Assembly (NCBI RefSeq): GCF_014639235.1 | Contig: NZ_BMFU01000003.1 | Coordinates: 496,001 to 560,000 of the forward strand | Source of the DNA: Paenibacillus silvae | Lineage (GTDB): Bacteria > Bacillota > Bacilli > Paenibacillales > Paenibacillaceae | Reading direction: 5' to 3' | Length of the DNA stretch: 64,000 nucleotides | Shown: positions 7,350-15,487 of the stretch, one piece after another | Layout of the letters: every line of letters starts with the position of its first letter | Numbering within the stretch: position 1 is the stretch's first letter | The notes under the pieces: model-generated | Databases searched by the model: none | Seen by the model: the letters and a program-made list of their open reading frames with translations, nothing else | Told to the model about the DNA's origin: nothing | Program-made: the position numbers and the translations under genes

Positions 7350-8789
7350 CTAAAGAAGCGGAGAAAGCATGCGAGAAAGCATTTCAGCCCCTTTTTGCCA
7401 GCGTGAGCGATGTTGAAATTGCTGTGTATCAATCTGACTGCACACCTCGAGATCACGTTCAAAATCCGCAAGCAGACGATGGATGGAAGAACGTTCGAAC
7501 AATACAGCCGTTAGTTCAAAGTTATAGAAAAAGCTGCGCATATCCATGTTCGCTGTGCCTACCGTTGCCAGCAGCTCATCCACAATCATCACTTTGGCAT
7601 GAACAAAGCCTTTCCTGTACTGATAGAACTTCACTCCGGCTCGCAGCAGCTCTTCAAGATAGGAAAGTGATGCCAGGTGCACCAGCTTTGAATCCGATTG
7701 GTATGGAATGATAATTCGCACATCAACTCCGCTGACCGCAGCGGTTTTGAGAGCCTCGTACAGAGCCGGATCAGGGATAAAGTACGGCGTAGTAATGTAG
7801 ATTCGTTCACAAGCAACCGATATCGCTCCAAAACACATCTCCTGAATTGCATCCCAATCCTGGTCAGGTCCGCTCCCGAGAATCTGGATACGTTCATCTC
7901 CACTGCATATATGCGGCGGGAATAATTCCCCGAGCTGCGGCTCCATAATACGTTTGCCCGAGGCCAGCTTCCAGTCATTCAGAAACGTACTCTGCAGAAA
8001 ATAAACCGCATCCCCCTCGATCTGCACATGGGTATCCCGCCAGAAGCCCACCTCCGGGTATTGTCCCAGATAGTCATCCCCCACGTTAATCCCGCCAACA
8101 AAACCCACCTTGCCATCCACTACGACAATTTTACGGTGGTTGCGGTAATTGACCCGGCGATCAATCGTTGCAATCAGCGGCGGCAGGAAAAAATGAAACT
8201 CCACGCCTGCGTCATGGAGCTTGCGGATAAAACTCCAGCTCATCTTGTGACTCCCTAGCCCGTCGCAGATGAACCGTACCTTAACTCCCTCCTTCGCTTT
8301 GCGGATCATCAACTCTTGAAACCGGGTACCAATGACATCATCGCGAAAAATGTAAAACTCGACATGCAGATGATGCTTAGCCTTCTCCATCTCCCTTAAC
8401 ATGGCTGCGAATGCCTCTTCGCCATTCGTAAGCACTTTACTCCGATTACAGCCCGTAATGGGACTCTCGGACAGATGGGACAGCAAATTAAACAGCCGCT
8501 GCTGGTGGTTGTAACGGTCTCCAGGCATATGGGCAATATCATCGACAATGCGTGCTTGCTTCCAGATGGTTTCACGCATCTCCCGAAAGATCCGCGAGCC
8601 GCCCTTGCGAAGCTTTTTTCGTTTGCTGTAATCCTGAGCTACAAAATAATACACGACGAATCCAATCAAAGGTACGCAAAACAATATAAACAACCAGGCC
8701 ACGGCTTTAGCCGGGTTGCGAAATTCCAGCAAAAGAATGGTGGCAGCCTGAAAAATAAACACAAGTAAAATAATGACCAGCCAAAACAT
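7350..8789 (-). CDS. cls: Cardiolipin synthase
   Basis: At 479 residues this is the usual length for a bacterial PLD-type cardiolipin synthase. Two N-terminal membrane helices (about residues 2-24 and 32-52) anchor it. The two phosphatidyltransferase HKD motifs are intact: NHRKIVVVDGKVGFVGG near 220 and HAKVMIVDELLATVGTAN near 398. It condenses two phosphatidylglycerol molecules to cardiolipin and glycerol at the cytoplasmic membrane. The ATG at 8789 follows a GAGGGGGAG ribosome-binding site. It is transcribed alone and divergently from the CBS-domain transporter gene. Confidence 0.95.
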   Translation of the reverse strand: MFWLVIILLVFIFQAATILLLEFRNPAKAVAWLFILFCVPLIGFVVYYFVAQDYSKRKKLRKGGSRIFREMRETIWKQARIVDDIAHMPGDRYNHQQRLFNLLSHLSESPITGCNRSKVLTNGEEAFAAMLREMEKAKHHLHVEFYIFRDDVIGTRFQELMIRKAKEGVKVRFICDGLGSHKMSWSFIRKLHDAGVEFHFFLPPLIATIDRRVNYRNHRKIVVVDGKVGFVGGINVGDDYLGQYPEVGFWRDTHVQIEGDAVYFLQSTFLNDWKLASGKRIMEPQLGELFPPHICSGDERIQILGSGPDQDWDAIQEMCFGAISVACERIYITTPYFIPDPALYEALKTAAVSGVDVRIIIPYQSDSKLVHLASLSYLEELLRAGVKFYQYRKGFVHAKVMIVDELLATVGTANMDMRSFFYNFELTAVLFERSSIHRLLADFERDLEVCSQIDTQQFQHRSRWQKGAEMLSRMLSPLL

Positions 8790-9158
8790 GCGGCTCCCCC
8801 TCTATGTCATACTCTGTGAAACTGTGCCTTTTCACCATAAAACGTAATATTTCAGCCCGCATAGCTATACACTTCGTTATAATCATGCCGCGCTCTCACT
8901 TAACCAGCTTTGACGATATTTCACACAGCTAATCATAGATACCCAATGAAGGTCATATTCGTAACGGATGATTAGATAAAATTTTACATACCCACCCTTC
9001 TCATTCCGTGAATTAGCAATAAAACCTTGTGAATGCGCTGTTTTATCTGTTTCACCTTTCCAGACTCTTCCTCTTTTCTTCGGGAGAGGTGGTCTTCTTA
9101 CGTAAAATTAGATATAATACTCGTTAAAACTTATTACTTAAAAGGAGAAGAGTAGTGA
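8790..9158. promoter_or_regulatory. Divergent promoter region, cls / CBS-domain transporter
   Basis: A 369-bp gene-free spacer between divergent genes. For the rightward gene a TATAAT box is visible at 9113-9118, about 40 bp before the start codon, with a poor -35 (TGGTCT). The leftward cls promoter cannot be assigned. A weak GA-rich hairpin lies at 9060-9095; I do not see the conserved features of a yybP-ykoY-type leader. Confidence 0.5.
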
Positions 9159-10511
9159 ATGGACAGTGAGAGGTATGCGTTAAATTTGGTTTTAGTTGCA
9201 TTTTTGATAGGTTTATCAGCATTTTTTGTGGCAGTGGAGTTCGCTCTGGTGCGGGTTCGTCCCAGCCGGATCGATCAAATGATTGCAGAAGGGAACAAAC
9301 GTGCACTAGCGGTAAAGCAGGCCGTGGCTAATCTGGACGGATATCTGTCCGCTTGTCAGCTCGGCATTACCATTACGTCTCTGGGACTAGGCTGGCTGGG
9401 TGAGCCAACGGTTGAGAAGCTGCTTCATCCCGTATTTGAAAGCTTGAATATCCCGGATGCCCTTGCTTCCTTCTTGTCATTTGTTATTGCCTTTGTAGCG
9501 ATCACTTATCTGCATGTAGTTGTAGGTGAACTGGCGCCAAAAACCATTGCGATCCGCAAGGCCGAAACTGTAGCACTGTTGACGTCTGGACCTATCATCT
9601 TGTTCAACCGAGTGATGTATCCTTTTATCTGGCTGTTAAACGGCTCTGCGAACCAACTGGTCAAATTGTTCGGCATCAAGCCTGCTTCCGAGCATGAAGA
9701 TGCTCACTCCGAAGAAGAGCTTCAGATCATTATCAATGAAAGCTTCGAGAGCGGCAAGATCAATCAGGCTGAATTTGGTTATGTAAGCCGAATCTTTGCT
9801 TTTGACGAGATGCTGGCCAAAGAGATTATGGTTCCCCGGACCGATATGGTCTGCCTTTATCTGAATAAAACGAATGAGGAAAATCTTGAAATTATTCGAG
9901 AGGAACAGTATACCCGCTTCCCGGTAGTTAACGAGAGCAAGGACGACATTATCGGCATTATCAATACGAAGCAATTTTTCCTCGAGCTGTATGGCAATAC
10001 AGAACCCGTGGACCTGTCTTCCCTGATTCAGCCCGTGTCGGCTGTTCATGAGACCACCCCGGTCAAGGACTTGCTCAAAAAAATGCAGAAGGACGGCGTT
10101 CACATCGCTGTGCTTGTGGATGAATACGGAGGCACCTCCGGTATTGTTACCATCGAGGACGTGCTGGAGCAGATTGTCGGCGAGATTCGGGACGAGTTTG
10201 ACGCTGATGAAGAAGAAGAAATCCAGATCGTGAATGAGCACTATGTCATTATGGATGGCAAGGTCTCGCTGTCGAAGGTTAATGATATGTTTATGTCTTC
10301 TCTCGATGCGTACGAGTGGGATACGATTGGTGGATGGCTTTACAGCCACCGTCCGGAGATGAATGAACAGGAAGAGTACGAATACGAAAACCTGACCTTT
10401 GTCCTGCTGGAAAAAGATAAAAATCGTTTCTACAAGGTCGCAATTGTGCCTAAAGAACCGCTGAACATGTCAGACTACACGGACGAGGACGAAAAGGAAG
10501 CTCACGTATAA
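9159..10511 (+). CDS. Hemolysin-like CNNM/CBS-domain membrane transporter (UPF0053)
   Basis: The 450-residue protein has an N-terminal CNNM (DUF21) domain with four membrane segments (about residues 1-190, including FFVAVEFALVRVRPSRI and the GYLSACQLGITITSLGLGW signature). A CBS pair follows (about 210-340, with VPRTDMVCL and HIAVLVDEYGGTSGIVT), and then an acidic C-terminal CorC/HlyC transporter-associated domain. Homologues such as S. aureus MpfA and B. subtilis YhdP/YrkA take part in magnesium or divalent-cation export; that role is inferred here. AAAAGGAGAAGAG precedes the ATG, and a strong terminator follows the stop. Confidence 0.93.
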   Translation: MDSERYALNLVLVAFLIGLSAFFVAVEFALVRVRPSRIDQMIAEGNKRALAVKQAVANLDGYLSACQLGITITSLGLGWLGEPTVEKLLHPVFESLNIPDALASFLSFVIAFVAITYLHVVVGELAPKTIAIRKAETVALLTSGPIILFNRVMYPFIWLLNGSANQLVKLFGIKPASEHEDAHSEEELQIIINESFESGKINQAEFGYVSRIFAFDEMLAKEIMVPRTDMVCLYLNKTNEENLEIIREEQYTRFPVVNESKDDIIGIINTKQFFLELYGNTEPVDLSSLIQPVSAVHETTPVKDLLKKMQKDGVHIAVLVDEYGGTSGIVTIEDVLEQIVGEIRDEFDADEEEEIQIVNEHYVIMDGKVSLSKVNDMFMSSLDAYEWDTIGGWLYSHRPEMNEQEEYEYENLTFVLLEKDKNRFYKVAIVPKEPLNMSDYTDEDEKEAHV

Positions 10512-10521
10512 TTTATATTGG

Positions 10522-10566
10522 AAAAGGTCTGTCCTATCGTCACAATGACAAGAGGACAGACCTTTT
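10522..10566. terminator. Bidirectional terminator
   Basis: AAAAGGTCTGTCCT and AGGACAGACCTTTT form a perfect 14-bp stem around a 17-nt loop, between convergent genes (transporter on plus, AI-2E family permease on minus). Confidence 0.93.
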
Positions 10567-10627
10567 TATTGTGATGCATGAAGCAGCCGCGCCATCCATT
10601 CCTCTCCACACCCACTCGGCTTAAAGC

Positions 10628-11704
10628 TTATTTGTCCACTGCTTTATCCTCAACGATGCGATTCTGTATTTTACGGAATATGATCTTCAGAATCATATAC
10701 AGCGGAATAATGATAATCATGCCGAGAATGTTACCCAGATCAGCCCCCACAAGCAGCAGAATAACTGTAGTCAACGGATGGATATCGAGCTGTTTGCCAT
10801 ATACATAGGGTGAGATCAGATTATCCTGAATCTGCTGTGCGATGACGATAATAATCAGAGACCACAACGCCATCGAAGGGGAATCGATAAAAGCCACGAT
10901 CACAACAGGAATTGCTGCCAGCAACGCTCCCACATAAGGGATAAAGTTCAGAATAATTGAAACCACCGTCAATAACAGCGCATAGGGCAGGCCAATAATA
11001 ACAAAGCCGATAAACATTAGAATACCAAGCGCCACATTAACAATCACGCGGCCCACAATATAATTGCTTAACGCCTCATCGATCTCATGAACCGTTTCTT
11101 CCCCGTCTTTTCGGTAATGTCTTGGCAGCAGCAGTGTCAGATTCGTACCGAATTTGCTGCCTTCCTTCAGCATGTAATAGAGCATGATCGGGAACGTCGC
11201 CAAAATAACGACCAGATTGGACACCACCGAAAATAAGCCCGAAACATAATCGGTGACCTGCGTAATGCCCTGGCTTAGATACTGGGAGAATCTCGTAAAT
11301 ATATCCGAATTCTCAGGCATGTACCGGGCCAGGAAGCGGTTGTTCTCCAGCGCCTTAATCTGCTCCACCAGAGAAGAGATCAGTGCGGGTGTATTTTCAA
11401 TAAAATTCCACAGCTGCTCCCGCAGGGATGGCCACACCAGAACACTGAAACCCGCAATCAAAAGTCCTATGGCTACATAAATAATCAGTACCGACAGAGC
11501 ACGCTTGATCTTGTGCCGTTCCATGAAATCCACAAGCGGGCGCAGCAGGTAATAGAAAAATCCTGCAATGAGCAATGGAATAATAATGATATGGATCAGG
11601 GAAGTCAGCGGGCGGAAAATAAAATTCACTTTATCTCCCAGATAAACGATCAGCAGAATCAAAATAATGGCTGTGCATACGCGGTAAAATTTATTGTTTA
11701 TCAA
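10628..11704 (-). CDS. AI-2E transporter family (PerM/YtvI-type) permease
   Basis: The 358-residue protein has paired N-terminal helices (about residues 8-60), another at 68-90, an extracytoplasmic coil-like segment, and a hydrophobic C-terminal half ending in PLYMILKIIFRK. The family signature region NFIPYVGALLAAIPVVIVAF and the DNLISPYVYGKQLDIHPLTT stretch are both present. Despite the family name, most members are not proven autoinducer exporters; some act as sodium or ion antiporters. The start is TTG at 11704, with GGAGGG ten bases upstream and no ATG nearby. It stands alone, and a MITE lies just upstream (11752-11941). Confidence 0.88.
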   Translation of the reverse strand: MINNKFYRVCTAIILILLIVYLGDKVNFIFRPLTSLIHIIIIPLLIAGFFYYLLRPLVDFMERHKIKRALSVLIIYVAIGLLIAGFSVLVWPSLREQLWNFIENTPALISSLVEQIKALENNRFLARYMPENSDIFTRFSQYLSQGITQVTDYVSGLFSVVSNLVVILATFPIMLYYMLKEGSKFGTNLTLLLPRHYRKDGEETVHEIDEALSNYIVGRVIVNVALGILMFIGFVIIGLPYALLLTVVSIILNFIPYVGALLAAIPVVIVAFIDSPSMALWSLIIIVIAQQIQDNLISPYVYGKQLDIHPLTTVILLLVGADLGNILGMIIIIPLYMILKIIFRKIQNRIVEDKAVDK

Positions 11705-11751
11705 GCGGTGTGATCCCTCCGTGCGCTACCATATGAAAGCTTAATATATAT

Positions 11752-11941
11752 CTATAAGTTGAACTATTCATTTACATATGAACGGAGAGGACAGAAAAAA
11801 CCCGAAAAAGCGGAGCGGTCGCCTTTATCACCAGATTTTCCCCTTTGGAAAGGGGAATCGAAAAAATCTGGGGATAACAGCGATTGGAAGGTTATTCTGT
11901 CATCGGAGTGGATTATGTAAAATCTTTAGTTCAAGTTATCT
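11752..11941 (+). mobile_element. MITE-like element, copy A (full length, ~190 bp)
   Basis: The ends are imperfect inverted repeats: TATAAGTTGAACTA at 11753-11766 and TAGTTCAAGTTAT at 11927-11939. The interior includes a strong internal hairpin (TTCCCCTTT-gg-AAAGGGGAA region, ~11838-11862). The reverse complement of 62862-63053 is ~85-90% identical over the whole length. It encodes no transposase, so it would have to be mobilised in trans. It lies between the AI-2E family gene and the ABC-2 operon. Confidence 0.8.
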
Positions 11942-12012
11942 AACTTTACAATACCAGTATGTACCCGGAATGAACAGCTATGCCTCAGGCAAACAAAAAA
12001 AAGAGGCAGGTG

Positions 12013-12807
12013 TTAACCTGCCACGTCTCTCTTGCTGAATACCACCCAGGAAATAACCATAAAGATGACATAATATACGGCGAGCACTGCCAAGGAGAAC
12101 CCTAGCGTCATGCCGTCGCTCGGACCGTTCAGCAAACCTATATCCGATGAAGAATTCATATATTTGCTCAGATCCATATTGTTGAACAAAACATATTTGG
12201 CCCATGCATAACGGTCGGGATTAAAGATCAATGAGAATATGTTTTGCGTAAACATAATAAACAGTGACAGACCGATGGCAAGAGCGCCCGAACGAAATAC
12301 CGAAGATACCATAAAAGCAATCGCAAGTGTAATGAACAGATCAATATACAGATATCCCCACATCGTTAGCGCATTAGCTGCTGTTACACCACTTCCCGCC
12401 GGCGCATCATGAGAGAACAGAATATACGAGGTGAGCATGGCCATACCAATGACCAGCAGTGTACTCAAAATACTGAACCCCACTACAGTCAAATATTTGG
12501 AAGCCAGAATTTTGCTGCGTGACCACGGACGAATCAGCAACAGCTTGATCGTTCCCCAAGTGAATTCCCCTGCAACCGACTCCGCTGCGATCACGACACA
12601 GAAGATCGTGTTGAGGAAAAATGTAACCTGAACCGCTGTAACCGCTGCTTGCCAGTATATGACCTCACTCGATCCAAAGCCTTCCCGCATTAACACAGGC
12701 ATCAGTATCGAGATCAGTGCCAGAATAGCCAGCATGACCCAGGTACGTACCCGACGAAATACCTTCATGTTTTCATTCAGTAACAGCTTGCCAAAATGAT
12801 TACCCAA
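12013..12807 (-). CDS. ABC-2 type transporter permease
   Basis: A membrane protein of 264 residues with six hydrophobic segments. The ABC-2 signature region ESVAGEFTWGTIKLLLIRPWSRSKILASKY (in two parts: ESVAGEFTWGT, then RPWSRSKILASKY) lies near residues 75-105. It forms the membrane part of an exporter with the ATPase encoded just upstream. I prefer a TTG start at 12807, eight bases behind GGAGG and overlapping the ATPase stop codon, which implies translational coupling. A GTG at 12816 or an ATG at 12768 are alternatives. The substrate is unknown; relatives include multidrug, lantibiotic-immunity and Na+ exporters. Confidence 0.88.
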   Translation of the reverse strand: MGNHFGKLLLNENMKVFRRVRTWVMLAILALISILMPVLMREGFGSSEVIYWQAAVTAVQVTFFLNTIFCVVIAAESVAGEFTWGTIKLLLIRPWSRSKILASKYLTVVGFSILSTLLVIGMAMLTSYILFSHDAPAGSGVTAANALTMWGYLYIDLFITLAIAFMVSSVFRSGALAIGLSLFIMFTQNIFSLIFNPDRYAWAKYVLFNNMDLSKYMNSSSDIGLLNGPSDGMTLGFSLAVLAVYYVIFMVISWVVFSKRDVAG

Positions 12808-13711
12808 TGCTGCCACCTCCGGTTACCTGCAAAAATTGATCTTCAAGCGTACGCGTCACACTGCGGATGCTGAACACCTGTACCCCCGCCTGAACCAGCT
12901 TGGCATTCATTGCAGGAATCTGTTCACGCGATAGCGGCAAAACGATAACGTTGCTCTGGATCGCTGCCTCACCACCGAGAAGCTGAGCGGCACGTTCCGC
13001 ATCATCAACTTCAAAGGCAACATCAATTAGAGCATCTGAAGCCTTTTCATCCCGCAGATTACGGACATCAATCAGTTTACCGTTCTGAATAATAGCAACC
13101 GTGTCACACATCAATTCCATCTCGGACAACAGATGGCTTGAGACAAAAACAGTAATTCCCTCCTCACGGGTGAGAAGCCGCAGATAGTCCCTGAGCTCCC
13201 TGATCCCTTGAGGGTCCAGACCGTTCGTAGGCTCGTCCAGAACAAGCAGCTTGGGTCTATGTAATATAGCCTGAGCAACACCAAGGCGCTGACGCATACC
13301 CAGAGAGTAGGTTTTCACCTTATCATGAATCCGAGCACTGAGTCCCACACGCTCAATAGTCTCTGCAATACGTTCCTTGGTTACCCCTGGTGACATGCGC
13401 GCAAAGTGTACCAGGTTCTGATATCCTGTCAGAAACTTGTACATCTCGGGATTTTCTACAATTGCCCCTACCTGAGATATCGCTTTTTCAAACTCGTTCT
13501 TCACACTGTGTCCAGAGATGAAAATATCTCCTTTACTAATGGACATCAAACCTACCATCATGCGAATCGTTGTTGTTTTCCCCGCGCCATTAGGCCCTAA
13601 AAAACCAAAAACCTGCCCCGGAGAAATATCCAGGGTCAGGTCGCTGACCAATGATCGGGAGGAAATGATCTTGCTGACGCCCTGAAGTCGGACAACCGGC
13701 TCCTGCTGCAT
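12800..13711 (-). CDS. ABC transporter ATP-binding protein
   Basis: The 303-residue ATPase has Walker A GPNGAGKTTT near residue 40, the signature YSLGMRQRLGVAQA near 138, Walker B LLVLDEPTNGLDP near 160 and the H-loop VSSHLLSEME near 193. A ~90-residue C-terminal extension follows, as in bacitracin/lantibiotic-type ATPases. It energises the permease encoded next. The ATG at 13711 is chosen because AAGGAGAGG lies five bases upstream; an earlier in-frame ATG at 13738 lacks such a site. It sits in an operon with a small Cys-rich protein (13742-13990), under a promoter with a candidate XRE operator. Confidence 0.93.
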   Translation of the reverse strand: MQQEPVVRLQGVSKIISSRSLVSDLTLDISPGQVFGFLGPNGAGKTTTIRMMVGLMSISKGDIFISGHSVKNEFEKAISQVGAIVENPEMYKFLTGYQNLVHFARMSPGVTKERIAETIERVGLSARIHDKVKTYSLGMRQRLGVAQAILHRPKLLVLDEPTNGLDPQGIRELRDYLRLLTREEGITVFVSSHLLSEMELMCDTVAIIQNGKLIDVRNLRDEKASDALIDVAFEVDDAERAAQLLGGEAAIQSNVIVLPLSREQIPAMNAKLVQAGVQVFSIRSVTRTLEDQFLQVTGGGSIG

Positions 13712-13741
13712 TCCATCCTCTCCTTCATGGACGGACATGAT

Positions 13742-13990
13742 TTATGCCCGTTTCTCATATGAACATAGTGTATCATAATCTTTAGTATATTGTCCTGCAA
13801 ACTGGGATTTCCCTTCACGTTTTGACTCAACTACACACGCTTCACAGCATCCAAGCGGCATTTCACTCCGGTAAAATCCGGTCCGAAACACGTGATTGCC
13901 TCCATCTCCCTCTTCCTTTCCAGTAAAGTCACTGGTGATCGGCACAATCATCCCACAACTGACACAGTAAAAGCGGCCCGTTTCATTCAA
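13742..13990 (-). CDS. Small cysteine-rich protein, first gene of the ABC-2 operon
   Basis: An 82-residue protein of unknown family. It has CVSC near residue 9 and CCEAC near 48, which could make a zinc-binding knuckle, and no membrane segment. The start is TTG, seven bases after AGGGGAAGG. It ends 30 bp before the ATPase start and sits directly downstream of a good sigma-A promoter (14079-14107), so it is very likely expressed and co-transcribed with the exporter. A redox- or metal-sensing accessory is possible but is only a guess. Confidence 0.65.
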   Translation of the reverse strand: MNETGRFYCVSCGMIVPITSDFTGKEEGDGGNHVFRTGFYRSEMPLGCCEACVVESKREGKSQFAGQYTKDYDTLCSYEKRA

Positions 13991-14054
13991 TGGAATACCT
14001 TCCCCTCACAGAGAGCCTTTGGTCCCTGTTATTTGTCGTTAGGCGCTGAAAATT

Positions 14055-14069
14055 GATACATTTTGTATC
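14055..14069 (-). promoter_or_regulatory. Palindromic operator GATAC-N5-GTATC before the ABC-2 operon
   Basis: The palindrome lies just after the -10 box, in the initial transcribed region. The same word occurs in the same place at the exopolysaccharide promoter next to an XRE regulator gene (33543-33557, one mismatch, and 33576-33590). It is inferred to be a site for that regulator. Confidence 0.6.
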
Positions 14070-14078
14070 CTAATTCGT

Positions 14079-14107
14079 AATTTACTTGACACCGGGACTA
14101 TTGTCAA
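14079..14107 (-). promoter_or_regulatory. Sigma-A promoter of the ABC-2 operon
   Basis: On the minus strand: -35 TTGACA (14107-14102), a 17-bp spacer, and -10 TAAATT (14084-14079). The start codon of the first gene lies ~90 bp downstream. The -35, spacer length and -10 are identical to those of the exopolysaccharide promoter at 33569-33597. Confidence 0.75.
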
Positions 14108-14145
14108 GCTTTTTAAGCACCAAAACAGGATGAAATTCAAAAAAA

Positions 14146-14183
14146 ACGCTATAAATGCGACAAAAGTCTCGCATTTATAGCGT
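14146..14183 (-). terminator. Terminator of the exopolysaccharide operon
   Basis: A perfect 15-bp inverted repeat (ACGCTATAAATGCGA) with an 8-nt loop, followed on the minus strand by seven or eight T's. It closes the long minus-strand run of genes that ends at 14283. Confidence 0.93.
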
Positions 14184-14282
14184 CTGATTCGGGACTTATG
14201 ATACGATTTGGTGCGTTAAATCTCTAAATACATCACATCAAATGTTATATTACCTACAAACTCATATATGTACAACGTTCTC

Positions 14283-14798
14283 TCATGCAGACGAAGCTTT
14301 ATCTTGCTTCCCCTGCTGTTCAGGATAATACCATAGAAGTGTCCATTCCTTGCCGTCCTGTACGAGATAACAAGTTTGCACCAGATCGAATTGACCGAAT
14401 GTTCCCGAATACGTCTGGGTCACTTTTATTCGATAGGCTTCAGGAAACGGCTTTACGCCCTGAATGATCTCGACATCAAATTCCCGCTCAGGCGGCTCCA
14501 TCTCTAATTCGAACGTCTGCACTCCAAAATGCTGCATAAAGATATGTGCTCTGTTCTGCACATAAGCACTTTTCGGGAATCGTTCCTTCATCAAAGGATG
14601 AAACAGCTCCCATGAGCTTCCGAAATCACCCGTTTGCTCGTATTTGTAAAACTGCTCTGCTGCCGCTGCGGCCTCTGCTGGTGCGTCCGCACGGAACAAT
14701 GCCGGCAGGCTTCTGCCAATCAGCCATAACAAAAGCAGCACAAACAGAAAAAAGCCTATTTTTTGAAGCAGCGCATTTCGATTTCTTCTTCGCAGCAT
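14283..14798 (-). CDS. Membrane-anchored hypothetical protein, possibly NTF2-like
   Basis: A 171-residue protein with a basic N-terminus (RRRNRN), one membrane helix (about residues 12-30) and an extracytoplasmic domain of ~135 residues. The pattern AAEQFYKYEQTGDFGSSWELFHP, given here as AAEQFYKYEQTGDF then SSWELFHP, resembles the first helix pair of small NTF2-like/DUF4878 domains; this is a weak resemblance. An AAGGGGG site precedes the ATG. It is the last gene of the exopolysaccharide run and the terminator lies 100 bp downstream. I do not recognise a specific family. Confidence 0.7.
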   Translation of the reverse strand: MLRRRNRNALLQKIGFFLFVLLLLWLIGRSLPALFRADAPAEAAAAAEQFYKYEQTGDFGSSWELFHPLMKERFPKSAYVQNRAHIFMQHFGVQTFELEMEPPEREFDVEIIQGVKPFPEAYRIKVTQTYSGTFGQFDLVQTCYLVQDGKEWTLLWYYPEQQGKQDKASSA

Positions 14799-14903
14799 GT
14801 TCCAGCCCCCTTGTCCTGCTTCCTGCTAACCCATATGTATGATGGTTTACAAGCAAGTAGAAGCATTACGGAGCTGGAAACTGCATTTCCTGGGAAATCC
14901 TTT

Positions 14904-15452
14904 TTATTTTCTCCTAAACAAAGCCCTGATTGCTCCATAGACCGCAATGCCGAGGCAGCCACCGATCAAGTCTACACCGACATCCCTGATCGAGCTTGTC
15001 CGCTCGGGACTGAACTGTTGAATATACTCATCCATGGAGGCGATAAGTGCAACCACAATTAATGCCAGCAGGATGCCTGTTCTGATAGTCACACGTTTGT
15101 ATCGCAGTCCACCATATACAAGCGCGGCAAGCACAGCATAAACAAATACATGTGCCGTTTTGCGAAAGAAAAACTCCACAAAAGCATAGGGATTCTGCTT
15201 TAACGAATACTCATGCCCACTGTATGCAAATTGCACATCAGGCAGTATAAGCCCGATGTGCATCTTCTGCGACAGCTTCTGAAGCCAAGGCTGGATATCC
15301 TGCTGCTGATAGGATTGCGCAGACATAGACCAGATTATCGCAATCCAGATGAACACCAGCAGCAGTTGCAAAGCACTTCTATATAAGCCTCGTTTTCGTT
15401 GATGCTTTTGTTTCCTCGTTTCCCACTCCTTCACCTTCAGCATCACTTTCAT
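14904..15452 (-). CDS. VanZ family protein
   Basis: The 182-residue membrane protein has four hydrophobic segments. The VanZ signatures FRKTAHVFVYAVLAALVYGG (near residue 95) and DEYIQQFSPERTSSIRDVG (near 140) are present, including the conserved KxxHxxxY, DE and RxxxxxD residues. VanZ confers low-level teicoplanin resistance in enterococci; in polysaccharide loci its relatives have unknown roles. The start is taken at 15452 (ATG) behind AGGGGAAGTG; the preceding GTG is too close to the site. It follows the LCP gene by 35 bp. Confidence 0.88.
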   Translation of the reverse strand: MKVMLKVKEWETRKQKHQRKRGLYRSALQLLLVFIWIAIIWSMSAQSYQQQDIQPWLQKLSQKMHIGLILPDVQFAYSGHEYSLKQNPYAFVEFFFRKTAHVFVYAVLAALVYGGLRYKRVTIRTGILLALIVVALIASMDEYIQQFSPERTSSIRDVGVDLIGGCLGIAVYGAIRALFRRK

Positions 15453-15487
15453 CACTTCCCCTGCCGGGATGACACCACGTTAGATCC

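Noticed and set aside
8990..9150. Possible yybP-ykoY (manganese) leader ahead of the CBS-domain transporter
   Set aside because: Only a weak GA-rich hairpin is visible and the conserved loops are absent.
11778..12038. Open frame in MITE copy A, with a similar frame in copy B (62817-63038), looking like a conserved small protein family
   Set aside because: The similarity follows from the DNA repeat itself. The frames run across the element ends into unrelated flanks and have no plausible ribosome-binding site.
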